Assembly (NCBI RefSeq): GCF_003814875.1 | Contig: NZ_RKQF01000001.1 | Coordinates: forward strand, 10,788,001-10,852,000 | Direction: 5' to 3' | DNA length: 64,000 nt | Source of the DNA: Streptomyces sp. Ag109_O5-1 | GTDB taxonomy: Bacteria > Actinomycetota > Actinomycetes > Streptomycetales > Streptomycetaceae | Shown: positions 40,405-49,308 of the stretch, piece after piece | Position numbering within the stretch: position 1 is the first letter of the stretch | Layout of the letters: each line of letters opens with the position of its first letter | Position numbers and translations under genes: made by a program | Notes under the pieces: generated by a model | The model's input: only the letters and a program-made list of their open reading frames with translations | Databases searched by the model: none | What the model was told of the DNA's origin: nothing

Positions 40405-43119
40405 GTGGAGCTCATCGGCCGGGATGATCAGCTGGATCTGTTGCGCCGGCTGCTGGCCGAACCGCGGAGCCACGGGAGCGCGGTGCTGGTCCGCGGGGCG
40501 CCCGGCATCGGGAAGACGGCGTTGCTGGCCGAGACCGCCGCCCTTGCCGAGGGGCTCGGTTACCGGGTCCTGCGCACCAGCGGTGTCGAGGCCGAGAGTG
40601 ACATCCCCTATGCCGGTCTGCAGCTCGTCCTGCGCCCACTGGCCGCAGGAGCCACCGAGCTCGCCGCGCCGCACCGGCAGGCCCTCGACACCGCTCTCGG
40701 TCACGCCGAGGCCGGTGTCCCCGACGTCTTCCTGGTCGGTCTGGCGGTTCTCAACCTCCTGGCCGACGCGGCCGCGGCCGCACCGGTGCTGGTCCTGGCC
40801 GACGACGCCCAGTGGCTCGACGACGCCACCGCCTGCGTCCTGGCCTTCGTGGCGCGCAGGGTCGGCACCGAGCCGGTGGTCATAGTGGGAGCCGCACGCG
40901 ACGGCTACCGGTCGCGTCTGAACTCCGACGAACTCACCTCGGTGACCCTCGGCCCGCTCACCGACGGCCAGGCCACGGAGCTCCTGGCGGACCGCGCCCC
41001 CGATCTGCGGCCGACCGCGCACCGCCGACTGCTGACCGAGGCCGCCGGGAACCCGTTGGCCCTGACCGAGCTCTCCCGCACCCTCGGCGCGTCGGCGGAT
41101 CCGCACGTCTCCCGGCTGCCCCTCACCGAGCGGCTCGAACGGGCCTTCACCGACCGCCTGGAGACCCTGCCCGACATCACCCGCAGCCTGCTGCGGATCG
41201 CGGCCCTCGACGACAGCCCGTCGCTCCCCGAGATCTACCGCGCGACCCGGCAGCTCACCGGTATGAAGGCCGGAACCGCGGAACTCGACCCGGCCGTGCG
41301 CGCCCGGCTCGTCCAAGTCGTCGGCACGGAGCTGCGGTTCGGGCATCCGCTGATGCGCTCGGCGATCCACCAGACCATGCCCGCCGGCGTCCGCCACGCC
41401 GCGCATGCCGCACTCGCCGCCGTGCTCGACGAACATCCGGACCGGCAGCTGCGCCACCAGGCCGCCGCGGCCGACGACCCGGAGGAACCGGTCGCCGCCG
41501 CGCTGGAGGACGCCGCTCACCGGGCCGCACACCGGGGCGGCATCGCGGCGGCCGTCACGGCCCTCGAACAGGCCGCCGCACTCAGCGAGGACGCCCACCG
41601 CAGAGCGGAACGGCTGCTGCGCGCCGCGGACTTCGCCGTCGAGCTCGGCCGGCCCGAAACCGTGACCCGGCTGCTGGACCAGGCACTCACCGGGCCGTTG
41701 TCACGACGGCAGCACGCCACCGTCGTCTGGCTGCGCGGCAGCTTCGACGAGGGACTGCACAGCCACTCGTCGGGCGCCAACTCCCTTACGGCACTCGCCG
41801 AGGAGATGGCCGCGGAGGACCGTGCGCTGGCGCTGCGGATCCTGTGGAGCGCCGCGCAGTTGTGCTTCTGGTCCGACCCCGGCCCCGAGGGGCGCCGCAA
41901 GGTCCTGCAGGCCGTGGAGCGGATGGAACTGGACGAACTCGATCCGTGGCGGCTGGCCATCTGTGCCTACGCCGCGCCGATCGACCGCGGCACCTTCGTC
42001 CTGGACCGTGCCCGGCATGCCGCCCTGCAGGAGGGCGACGGTGGCCGCGCCTACCGCATGCTCAGCACCGCGTCCCTCCTCGCCGGCGGCTTCGACCTGG
42101 CTCGGGAGTTCTCCACGGTCGGCGGCGCACCGCTGCGCGCCCAGGGACGCCTCGGGCTGCTCGCCCGGACGGTCGGCGCGGACGCGTGGAGCGCTCTCGT
42201 GGTCGGCGACCTCGGCGCCGCGATCGCCGCGACCGAGGAGTCACGAAAGCTGGCGCGCGAGACCAGCCAGACGATGATGTACGCGCTGATGACGGCCACC
42301 GCGGCCAAGCTGGCCGCGCTCCGCGGTGACGCGGACTCCGCCCTGGAACTGGCCGAGGAGGCGGAGGAGATCGGGCTGCCGGCCGGTGCACGGCCGGTGC
42401 TGGCCACCGCGTCGATGGCCCGTGGACTGGCCGCGCTAGGCGCGGGGCGGTTCGAGGAGGCCTTCGGCCATTTCCGCCGGCTGCACGATCCGGCGGATCC
42501 CGCGTTCCAGGTCGCCCTGCGGCTGACGGCCGTGGCCGACCTCGTCGACGCCGCGACGCACTGCGGGCGGCCGGCAGCCGTACTCCCGATCGTCGCAGAG
42601 CTGGAGGAGGTCGCCACGGTGACCTCCGCGCCGGTGCTGCACGCCGATCTGCGGCTGGTCCGGGCCCTGCTGGCCGCCGACGAGGACGCGGACCTGCTCT
42701 TCGCGGGCGCGTTGAGCGCCGATCTCAGCGCCTGGCCGCTGATCAGGGCCCGTACCCGCCTGGCCTACGGCGAATGGCTCCGGCGCCGGCGGCGCAGTGT
42801 CGAGTCCCGCGACCACCTCCGTGCCGCCCGCGACATGTTCGACGCGCTCGGCGCGATCCCCTGGGGGGAGCGGGCCCGCCGGGAGCTGCGCGCCGCCGGC
42901 GAGACCAGCCGCCGCAGGGCCCCGGACGCCAGGGACCAGCTGACCGCCCACGAGCTGCAGATCGTCACGCTCGCCGCCGACGGGCTCACCAACCGCGAGA
43001 TAGGCCAGCGGCTCTATCTGTCGCACCGCACCGTCAGCTCCCATCTCCACCGGATCTTCCCCAAGCTGGGTGTGGTCTCGCGCGCCGAACTGCGGACGGT
43101 GGTCAGCGCACTGCGCTGA
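40405..43119 (+). CDS. LAL-type LuxR-family ATPase regulator (1)
   Basis: The 904-aa GTG-started protein has an N-terminal P-loop ATPase with Walker A GAPGIGKT at 31-38 and Walker B VLVLADDAQWLDD near 130-142, a long TPR-like helical region (about 330-820) and a C-terminal LuxR helix-turn-helix (about 845-900: LTAHELQIVTLAADGLTNREIG and LSHRTVSSHLHRIFPKLGV). This is the large ATP-binding LuxR (LAL/MalT-like) layout, usually a pathway activator. It is followed by a second LAL gene 86 bp downstream on the same strand. Targets could be the neighbouring hydrolase genes, but no operator evidence supports this. Confidence 0.93.
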   Translation: MELIGRDDQLDLLRRLLAEPRSHGSAVLVRGAPGIGKTALLAETAALAEGLGYRVLRTSGVEAESDIPYAGLQLVLRPLAAGATELAAPHRQALDTALGHAEAGVPDVFLVGLAVLNLLADAAAAAPVLVLADDAQWLDDATACVLAFVARRVGTEPVVIVGAARDGYRSRLNSDELTSVTLGPLTDGQATELLADRAPDLRPTAHRRLLTEAAGNPLALTELSRTLGASADPHVSRLPLTERLERAFTDRLETLPDITRSLLRIAALDDSPSLPEIYRATRQLTGMKAGTAELDPAVRARLVQVVGTELRFGHPLMRSAIHQTMPAGVRHAAHAALAAVLDEHPDRQLRHQAAAADDPEEPVAAALEDAAHRAAHRGGIAAAVTALEQAAALSEDAHRRAERLLRAADFAVELGRPETVTRLLDQALTGPLSRRQHATVVWLRGSFDEGLHSHSSGANSLTALAEEMAAEDRALALRILWSAAQLCFWSDPGPEGRRKVLQAVERMELDELDPWRLAICAYAAPIDRGTFVLDRARHAALQEGDGGRAYRMLSTASLLAGGFDLAREFSTVGGAPLRAQGRLGLLARTVGADAWSALVVGDLGAAIAATEESRKLARETSQTMMYALMTATAAKLAALRGDADSALELAEEAEEIGLPAGARPVLATASMARGLAALGAGRFEEAFGHFRRLHDPADPAFQVALRLTAVADLVDAATHCGRPAAVLPIVAELEEVATVTSAPVLHADLRLVRALLAADEDADLLFAGALSADLSAWPLIRARTRLAYGEWLRRRRRSVESRDHLRAARDMFDALGAIPWGERARRELRAAGETSRRRAPDARDQLTAHELQIVTLAADGLTNREIGQRLYLSHRTVSSHLHRIFPKLGVVSRAELRTVVSALR

Positions 43120-43205
43120 CCACCGTCACATGACGCTCGCTTCCGTCCGTACGGCGCTCCTAGCGTTTTCCAGGTCAGGACATCGACAAGCGGGGGAGCG
43201 GTCCC

Positions 43206-45989
43206 ATGGTGTGGAACGGCGTCCAGCACGCGTCCGGGCCGCCGTTGGTCGGCCGCCACGCCGAACGCGACGCCATCGCACGGCTGCTCGGCGCGGTGCT
43301 CGACGGCCTCAGCGGAGCACTGGTCCTGACCGGCGAACCCGGGATCGGCAAGACCAGGCTGCTGGAGTACGCCGCGGACCGGGCCGCGGAACTCCGCGTG
43401 GTCCGGCTGACCGCTGTTGAGTCCGAGACAGGTCTCGGCTACGGCGCGCTGCACCGGCTGCTGCGGCCGTTCCTGAACCGGACGGGCCGGCTGCCCGGGC
43501 CGCAGCGGGCCGCGCTGGACGCGGCACTGGGCCTGGTGTCGGCGCCGCCCGCGGACCGTTATCTGGTCGGGCTGGCGACGCTGACCCTGCTGTCCGAGGC
43601 CGCCGCCGACCAGCCCCTGCTGTTCCTGCTGGACGATGCGCAGTGGCTGGACCGGGAGTCCGCCGAGGCGCTCGCGTTCACCGCCCGCCGGCTGCACGCC
43701 GACTCCCTGGGCCTGATCATCGCTGTCCGCGACGGGCTCGGTGCCGGCGGTCTGTTCGACGCGCTGAACGTGCACTCCGTGACCGGTCTGCCCGAGCCGG
43801 AGGCCAAGGTCCTGCTGTCCGCCGTCCCTCGGCGGGTGGACGAGGACGTGGCCGAACGGATCGTCGCGGGCAGCGGCGGCAACCCGCTCGCGCTGCTGGA
43901 ACTGGCAGACGCCCTGACCTCCGAGCAACTCTCCGGTATCGCCCCCTTGCCCGATCCGCTGCCGGTGAGCCGGCTGCTCGAGGGCCACTTCCTGCGCCTG
44001 GTCAGGGCCCTGCCGCCCGAGACCGCAACCCTGTTGCTGCTGCTCGTGGCGGCCCCCTCGGACGACACGGCGATGATGTGGCGGGCCGCCGGGCGGCTGG
44101 GCCTGTCCGCCCGCGCCGTCCAGCCCGCGGTCGCCGCGGGAATCCTCGACCGGGACATACCTACGGCCTTCCGGCATCCCCTGATCCGCTCGACGGTCTA
44201 CGCCGGAGCCGCACCCGGCGAGCGCCGCCGGGTGCACGCGGCCCTGGCCGCCGCCTGCGACGCCGTCCGGGACACGGACCGCCGTGCCTGGCACCGGGCC
44301 GAGGCCGCCGAAGGCCTGGACGGCCGCGTCGCCGACGACCTGGAGGCCGCCTCCGAGCGAGCCCGCTCCCGCGGCGGCTACTCGCAGCAGGCCCTGTTTC
44401 TCTCGCGCGCCGCCGAGTTCACCGGCGAACCGGACAAACGGGCCGAGCGGCTGCTCGACGCGGCGCGGGCCCACCTGATGGCGGGCGACGCGCCGGCGGC
44501 ACGGACCGCACTGGACCTGGCCGGCGCCGACATCCACGGCCCGGTGATGCGCACGCGCGAGCTGCGGATGCGAGCGACCGCGCAGATGTTCCAGATCGTC
44601 GTCGCCGACGTCCCCGCGATGCTGATGGACGCCGTGACCAGGCTGGGGCCACAGGACCCACGGCTGACCTGGGAACTGCTCTGCGAAGCGCTGCACGCCG
44701 CGATGGTCGCCCACGACCGCACGCGGGGCACGTCGCTGACCGAGGTCGCGACGGCCGCCGTCGCCGCGCGGCACGCCCCGGACTCCACCGTGGGCGGCCG
44801 CGACCTGCTGATGGAGGGTCTGGCCCGTCGCGTGGCCGAGGGCTACGAGCACGGCGCGCCCGTACTGCGCACGGCCCTGGACGGGCTGCGGAGCGGCGGC
44901 CGGATCGGGGACGCGAACAGTCCGTTCGCGGTGATGCTGTCCATGGCCTGCGACGACCTGTGGGACGTCCAGGCGGGGCGTGAACTCACCGACCGCCTGG
45001 CGACGGCGGACCGCGACGCCGGCGCGCTGTACGCGCTGTCCATGACGCTGCTCGTCGAGGCGCGCTACGAACTCTGGGCCGGACGGTTCACAGAGGCCGA
45101 GGTCCGCTACGCCGAGTTCGACGACATCGCGGCGGACACCGGTTTCCCGGGCGGCGGAGACATCAACCGGCTCCACCTGTTCGCCCTCACCGGCCGGGAG
45201 GCCGAGCTGCGGGCGGCCGCACGGCGCACCGCGGAGATGAGGGGCATCGGCCATGGCCTGCTCCAGCTCCTGGCGCAGCACGCGCTGACCCTGTTCGAGC
45301 TGGGGCAGGGCCGCTACCGGCAGGCAGGGAAACACGCTCGCGCGGTCTTCGAGGAAGACCCCCCGGCCTGCGGCAACCTCGTTCTGCCGCTGCTCATCGA
45401 GGCCGGGGTGCGCACCGGCGACCGAGCCGGCGTGGGCGAAGCCCTGGCCCGGCTGGAGGAACGTGCCCCGCTCGCCGGTACTCCCTGGGCACTGGGCACC
45501 CTGGCCCTCGGCCGGGCGCTGACGGCGGACGGCGACGATGCCGAGAAGTCCTACCAGGAGTCGGTCGAGCTGCTGGGGCAGGGCCCGCTGGCCCTGGAAC
45601 AGGCCCGCTCCCGGCTGCTGTTCGGCGAGTGGCTGCGCCGTTGCAAGCGGCGCTCCAACGCCAGGAAGCAGTTGCGCGCGGCCTACGAGAGCTTCGACGC
45701 CTTCGGCGCGGTGCCGTACGCCGAGCGGGCCCGGATCGAGCTGCTGGCCACCGGCGAGACGGCCCGCAGGCGGACGGAGGAGACTCGGTTCGATCTCACA
45801 CCACGGGAACGGCAGGTGGCCTCCATGGCCGCCTCGGGGCTGACCAACGGGGAGATCGCGACCCGGTTGTTCGTCACCGCCTCGACCGTCGAGTTCCATC
45901 TGAACAAGGTGTTCCGCAAGCTCGGCGTCACCTCCCGGAAGCAGATCCCGCACGCGATCGGCGAACCGGGCCCGGCGACCGAGCACTGA
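43206..45989 (+). CDS. LAL-type LuxR-family ATPase regulator (2)
   Basis: This 927-aa protein has the same layout as its neighbour: Walker A GEPGIGKT at 43-50, Walker B LLFLLDDAQWLD near 140-151, NPLALLELADAL near 228-239, a helical repeat middle and a C-terminal LuxR helix-turn-helix (LTPRERQVASMAASGLTNGEIA and VTASTVEFHLNKVFRKLGV). Similarity between the two LALs is family-level, not a recent copy: the HTH and ATPase motifs match but most other positions differ. ATG follows GGGGGAG at 8 nt. An alpha/beta hydrolase gene lies 113 bp downstream. Confidence 0.93.
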   Translation: MVWNGVQHASGPPLVGRHAERDAIARLLGAVLDGLSGALVLTGEPGIGKTRLLEYAADRAAELRVVRLTAVESETGLGYGALHRLLRPFLNRTGRLPGPQRAALDAALGLVSAPPADRYLVGLATLTLLSEAAADQPLLFLLDDAQWLDRESAEALAFTARRLHADSLGLIIAVRDGLGAGGLFDALNVHSVTGLPEPEAKVLLSAVPRRVDEDVAERIVAGSGGNPLALLELADALTSEQLSGIAPLPDPLPVSRLLEGHFLRLVRALPPETATLLLLLVAAPSDDTAMMWRAAGRLGLSARAVQPAVAAGILDRDIPTAFRHPLIRSTVYAGAAPGERRRVHAALAAACDAVRDTDRRAWHRAEAAEGLDGRVADDLEAASERARSRGGYSQQALFLSRAAEFTGEPDKRAERLLDAARAHLMAGDAPAARTALDLAGADIHGPVMRTRELRMRATAQMFQIVVADVPAMLMDAVTRLGPQDPRLTWELLCEALHAAMVAHDRTRGTSLTEVATAAVAARHAPDSTVGGRDLLMEGLARRVAEGYEHGAPVLRTALDGLRSGGRIGDANSPFAVMLSMACDDLWDVQAGRELTDRLATADRDAGALYALSMTLLVEARYELWAGRFTEAEVRYAEFDDIAADTGFPGGGDINRLHLFALTGREAELRAAARRTAEMRGIGHGLLQLLAQHALTLFELGQGRYRQAGKHARAVFEEDPPACGNLVLPLLIEAGVRTGDRAGVGEALARLEERAPLAGTPWALGTLALGRALTADGDDAEKSYQESVELLGQGPLALEQARSRLLFGEWLRRCKRRSNARKQLRAAYESFDAFGAVPYAERARIELLATGETARRRTEETRFDLTPRERQVASMAASGLTNGEIATRLFVTASTVEFHLNKVFRKLGVTSRKQIPHAIGEPGPATEH

Positions 45990-46102
45990 CCGTCAACCGC
46001 CGGATCCTGCGGGGGCCGACCGCTGCTCCGGGGTCCGACCCCGGTGCGAGCCGCGGCCGCGGATGATGGGCTGGGGCTTCACCAGGTACGGAGGAGACTG
46101 AG

Positions 46103-47014
46103 ATGACCGGCGGCGGAGCGCACGCGATGACCGACCACACGGGTGCCCGGCTGCGCCACGGCCGGCAGACCGTGGACGGCGTCGATCTCCATTACGCGCT
46201 GGCCGGCTCGGGCGAACCCGTGGTGCTCCTGCACGGGGTCCCGAAGACGATGTTCTTCTGGCGCCACGTCATTCCGCTGCTCACGCCCCATCACACGGTC
46301 GTCGCGCTCGACCTCCGGGGCTTCGGAGGGTCCGCGCGCCCGCCGTCCGGCTACGACACCCGGACCCTGGCCGGCGATGTCGCCGCAGTGATGACAGCGC
46401 TGGGCTTCGAGAGGTTCCGCGTGGTGGGCGAGGACTGGGGCGCCGCCGTCGCGTACGCCGTCGCGGCATTCCACCGGACGAGGGTCGTGCAACTCGTCTA
46501 CCAGGAGACCAGGTTGCCCGGCCTTGACGTACCGGACCTTTCTCCGCTGCCACCCGAGGACCCCCGAACCGGCTGGCACCGCGCGCTGTTCGCCTTGCCG
46601 CACTACCCGGAGCTGCTCATCGCGGGCCGGGAACGGGCGTTCTGGACGTACTTCATGCGCCGGATCATGGCGGATCCCAGCGCGTACAGCGATGCCGACG
46701 CCGACGAATACACGCGCGGCCTCGAACAACCGGGTGGGAACCACGCCGTCTTCGAGCTCTACCGGGCCACCGAGACCGACGCGGAGCAGAACCGGCCCCA
46801 GTTCGCCGACCCGCTGACCTGCCCGGTGCTGGCGGTCGGCGGCCGTGCGTACCTGGCCGCCGAGCCGGGTCATCAGATGGCGCAGGTTGCGAGGGACGTA
46901 CGCAGCACCGTCATCGAGAGCGCCGGACACAACATCCCGCTGGAGGCGCCCGAGGAACTCGCCCGTACCTACCTCGACTTCTTCGCCGGCCGTGACCAGG
47001 GGACGACGGAGTGA
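46103..47014 (+). CDS. Alpha/beta hydrolase, epoxide hydrolase/dehalogenase-like
   Basis: The 303-aa protein has HGVPKTMFFWRHVIP near residues 45-59 (HGxP oxyanion motif), DLRGFGGSARP near 71-81 and VGEDWGAAVAYA near 111-122, where Asp is the nucleophile as in epoxide hydrolases and haloacetate dehalogenases, and a catalytic His in ESAGHNIPLEAPEEL near 272. The cap domain carries YFMRRIMADPS and two candidate Tyr residues. GGAGG lies upstream of ATG at 46103; an internal ATG nine codons later is also possible. It forms a likely operon with the GNAT gene 47 bp downstream. Confidence 0.87.
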   Translation: MTGGGAHAMTDHTGARLRHGRQTVDGVDLHYALAGSGEPVVLLHGVPKTMFFWRHVIPLLTPHHTVVALDLRGFGGSARPPSGYDTRTLAGDVAAVMTALGFERFRVVGEDWGAAVAYAVAAFHRTRVVQLVYQETRLPGLDVPDLSPLPPEDPRTGWHRALFALPHYPELLIAGRERAFWTYFMRRIMADPSAYSDADADEYTRGLEQPGGNHAVFELYRATETDAEQNRPQFADPLTCPVLAVGGRAYLAAEPGHQMAQVARDVRSTVIESAGHNIPLEAPEELARTYLDFFAGRDQGTTE

Positions 47015-47060
47015 CGTCAAGTCCCTTATCGGGTACGGCAGTCGGGGTAGATTCGGTCAG

Positions 47061-47507
47061 ATGAACGATCCCGGTGTCATCATCCGCGCTGCCGAATCCG
47101 CCGACTCTGCCGACATCTACCGCCTCCTGACCGGGTTCGTGACGAGTCACCGCCCCGAACGCGCCGTCTTCGACCGCACCACGTTCCCCCGGATCATCGA
47201 GGCCGCCGCCGTGGGCGGCGCCGAGTTCCTGGTCGCCGAGCGGGGTGCACGCGTGGCCGGATACGTCCTCGCCGTACGTATGCCCACCCTCTTCGCGGGC
47301 GGCACGGTGCTGGAACTGCTGGAGCTTACCGTGGACGCCCCGTTGCGCGGCCGTGGCACGGGCTCCGCACTGATCCGGGCGGTGCAGGCGCGGGCGAAGG
47401 AGGCGAACGACGTGGAGGTGACCGTACCGACACGCCGGGCCGCCGTGTTCTACCGCGCCCTGGGATTCCACGAGACCGCCGCCTACCTCAAGTGGCCCAC
47501 GGCCTGA
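47061..47507 (+). CDS. GNAT-family N-acetyltransferase
   Basis: The 148-aa protein shows the GNAT acetyl-CoA loop LRGRGTGSALIRAVQ near residues 93-107, preceded by the beta-4 strand LELLELTVDAP and followed by TRRAAVFYRALGFHETAAYLKW at the end, the usual motif B. ATG at 47061 fits the alignment; ribosome-site match is weak (GGTCAG). The substrate is unknown. Confidence 0.88.
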   Translation: MNDPGVIIRAAESADSADIYRLLTGFVTSHRPERAVFDRTTFPRIIEAAAVGGAEFLVAERGARVAGYVLAVRMPTLFAGGTVLELLELTVDAPLRGRGTGSALIRAVQARAKEANDVEVTVPTRRAAVFYRALGFHETAAYLKWPTA

Positions 47508-47606
47508 GGGAACGAACAGAAGCGCGCGGAGACCAGGACCCAAGTGCGTATCGGGAGCGCGCTCTTCGGGTGCCCCGCCGCTCATGCGTCGCCGAAGGGA
47601 TCTGCT

Positions 47607-47622
47607 TTGGTATAGACCTTGA
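47607..47622. promoter_or_regulatory. Possible GntR-type (DasR-like) operator
   Basis: TTTGGTATAGACCTTG is close to the DasR element core TGGTCTAGACCA, with one change in the central GGTCTAGACC palindrome. It lies 70 bp before a perfect LacI-type palindrome. The call rests on motif likeness only. Confidence 0.3.
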
Positions 47623-47689
47623 CTCCAAATCAACAGGACAGCACACTGTCGCGCAAACCTCCACGAACGGTTCGACCGATCGTCATCCC

Positions 47690-47705
47690 GTGAGAGCGCT
47701 CTCAC
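47690..47705. promoter_or_regulatory. LacI-family (CebR-like) operator palindrome
   Basis: GTGAGAGCGCTCTCAC is a perfect 16-nt palindrome of the type bound by LacI-family sugar repressors such as CebR (TGGGAGCGCTCCCA). It stands directly before remains of a sugar hydrolase, which supports a lost sugar-regulated promoter. Confidence 0.6.
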
Positions 47706-47890
47706 GTTGTCTTCGTCCAACGGCTCCGACTACTCGACGGTGTTGGAGGCCACCACCGGCGCGGCCCATGGACGTCCAGGTGAAGGGCGGCCTGTCTACC
47801 GGCGCGGTGCACGTGCGGGCCACCCGGACCAACAGCCCCAGCAATGCCACGGACTTCGTGCACCCCCAGGACATCACCCCGACCGGCGGC
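47706..47890 (+). pseudogene. Remnant of secreted glycoside hydrolase C-terminus (GH59-like)
   Basis: Two frames give short matches to the end of secreted galactosylceramidase-like hydrolases: SSSNGSDYSTVLEATTGA from 47710, then after a shift DVQVKGGLSTGAVHVRATR and DFVHPQDITPTGG up to about 47890. In intact enzymes these stretches are contiguous and close to the C-terminus. Here they follow the operator palindrome with no room for the catalytic domain, so an internal deletion joined promoter and 3' end. The family call comes from memory of the motif and is moderate. Confidence 0.5.
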
Positions 47891-47891
47891 G

Positions 47892-48200
47892 TACTCCCAG
47901 CTCAAGACCTGCTCCGCGGCCGAGGTCGCCGCGATGATCGAGGGTGTGCTGCGGCACTGCACCGAGATGGTGGTCGACCGCCAGTACACCGACACCCACG
48001 GCGCAGCCGTCGTCGGGTTCGCCTTCGCGCACATGCTCGGCTTCAACCTGTTCCCGCGCCTGAAGAACATCGGCTCCGCCCGCCTTTACCGGCCGGCAGC
48101 CGGCGAGGACGAGGCCTGGCCCCGCCTCCAACCCGTCCTGTCGTCCAAGACGATCGACTGGGACCTGATCACCCAGTAGTACGACCAGATCGTCGGACAA
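47892..48200 (+). pseudogene. Tn3-family transposase fragment
   Basis: From 47892 one frame reads YSQLKTCSAAEVAAMIEGV, then VDRQYTDTHGAAVVGFAFAH and MLGFNLFPRLKNIG, RLYRPAAGED and LSSKTIDWDLITQ, a contiguous piece of the Tn3 TnpA catalytic region. A TAG at 48177-48179 replaces the usual Gln, after which YDQIV still matches. About 100 of roughly 1000 residues remain; no terminal inverted repeats or resolvase are visible. It is a dead remnant fused to the sugar-hydrolase remnant. Confidence 0.85.
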
Positions 48201-48252
48201 CGGGCCGATCACCGTCACGCAGTAGTCCTGGCACCATACGCGCGGTTCGCGT

Positions 48253-49023
48253 TCAGCGCACTGGGAAGCCGAACGAATACCCCTGTTCCTTCAGCCACGG
48301 CAGCACCTCGCGCAGCGCGGCCACGGTCTCGGAGCGGTCGCCGCCCGCGTCGTGGAAGAGGACGGTCGGGCCGTTGGGAATCTCGCCCTTGACCGTGGCG
48401 ACGATGGTGGCCGTACCGGGGCGTTCGAAGTCCTTGGAGTCGACGTTCCAGCCGAGCGGCCGCATGCCGTGCGACGCGGCGAGCTTCCTGCTGTACGGCG
48501 TGAAGGCGCCGCCCGGGGCCCGGTAGTAGAGCGGCCGTACGCCCCCGGACGCCTTGGTGATCATGCTCTCGGCGTTGAGGATCTCCTGCGACTGGTAGGC
48601 CTCGGACTTGTGGTCCATGGTGGTGTCGTGCGACACCGTGTGGTCGCAGAGCCGGTGCCCCGCCGCCACCACCGCCTTGACCAGGTCCGGGTGCGCCTGC
48701 GCCTCGGGGCCGATCATGCAGAACGTGGCCTTCACGCCGTACTCCTTGAGCACCTGGAGCACCTGGGGCGTCCAGACCGGGTCCGGACCGTCGTCGATGG
48801 TGATGTTCACCCCGCGGGCGCCCTGGTCCGAGGCGTGCGCGATCTCCACCGACACGGGGGCCGCCTTGGGGACCGTCCGGTGCGCCGAAGTCTTCGGTCC
48901 AGCCTGCCCGTTGACCGGGCCGGCCTGCGCGGACCACAGCGAGGCGGCCACGGTCACCGCCGTGACCCCGATCGCCGCCCCGATTACCTGGCCGTACCAA
49001 CCCCGCCCGCCGTGCCGCGCCAT
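48253..49023 (-). CDS. Polysaccharide deacetylase (NodB homology), membrane-anchored or secreted
   Basis: ATG at 49023 gives 256 aa with an N-terminal hydrophobic helix (about 10-32). The NodB motifs are complete: TIDDGPD near residue 75 (catalytic and metal Asp), HTVSH near 128-132 (metal His pair), RAPGGAF near 168-174, WNVDSKDFERPG near 192 and FHDAGGDRSETV near 222-233. The family removes N- or O-acetyl groups from chitin oligomers, peptidoglycan or other polysaccharides using a divalent metal. It should work outside the membrane on the cell wall. A longer ATG start at 49098 is possible. It stands alone. Confidence 0.9.
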   Translation of the reverse strand: MARHGGRGWYGQVIGAAIGVTAVTVAASLWSAQAGPVNGQAGPKTSAHRTVPKAAPVSVEIAHASDQGARGVNITIDDGPDPVWTPQVLQVLKEYGVKATFCMIGPEAQAHPDLVKAVVAAGHRLCDHTVSHDTTMDHKSEAYQSQEILNAESMITKASGGVRPLYYRAPGGAFTPYSRKLAASHGMRPLGWNVDSKDFERPGTATIVATVKGEIPNGPTVLFHDAGGDRSETVAALREVLPWLKEQGYSFGFPVR

Positions 49024-49257
49024 GCCCGCCCCGATCCCTGCTTGTTCCGTCGATCCCGTGCATTCGTCAGGACGGAATACGGCGGCCACCGGATCCATCC
49101 GTTACCGATCACGGACAATTCCGCGAGAGTACCGCGACAGGCGCTCTGCGAATCTCCTAACGCCCGGCGGGGCGAACGGTGTTGGCGGCGATGGAACAAC
49201 ATACGGAACGACATGGGGCGCAGCGGCCGGTCGACGGCCCGGCGCCTGGTCACACGT

Positions 49258-49294
49258 GACGGTCGGAGGCCTGGTCCGCAGGCCTCCGACCGTC
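49258..49294. terminator. Perfect hairpin after the esterase gene
   Basis: GACGGTCGGAGGCCTG and CAGGCCTCCGACCGTC form a 16-bp perfect stem with a 5-nt loop. It lies 14 bp beyond the stop of the minus-strand esterase gene and is its terminator. Confidence 0.85.
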
Positions 49295-49308
49295 AGTGGA
49301 GCCGAGTG

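Noticed and set aside
43014..45986. 990-codon open frame opposite the second LAL gene
   Set aside because: Antisense shadow: Gln/Gly/Val-rich without any recognisable fold.
47892..48200. Active transposon
   Set aside because: Only about 100 codons of transposase with a stop remain; no terminal repeats, resolvase or target duplication seen.
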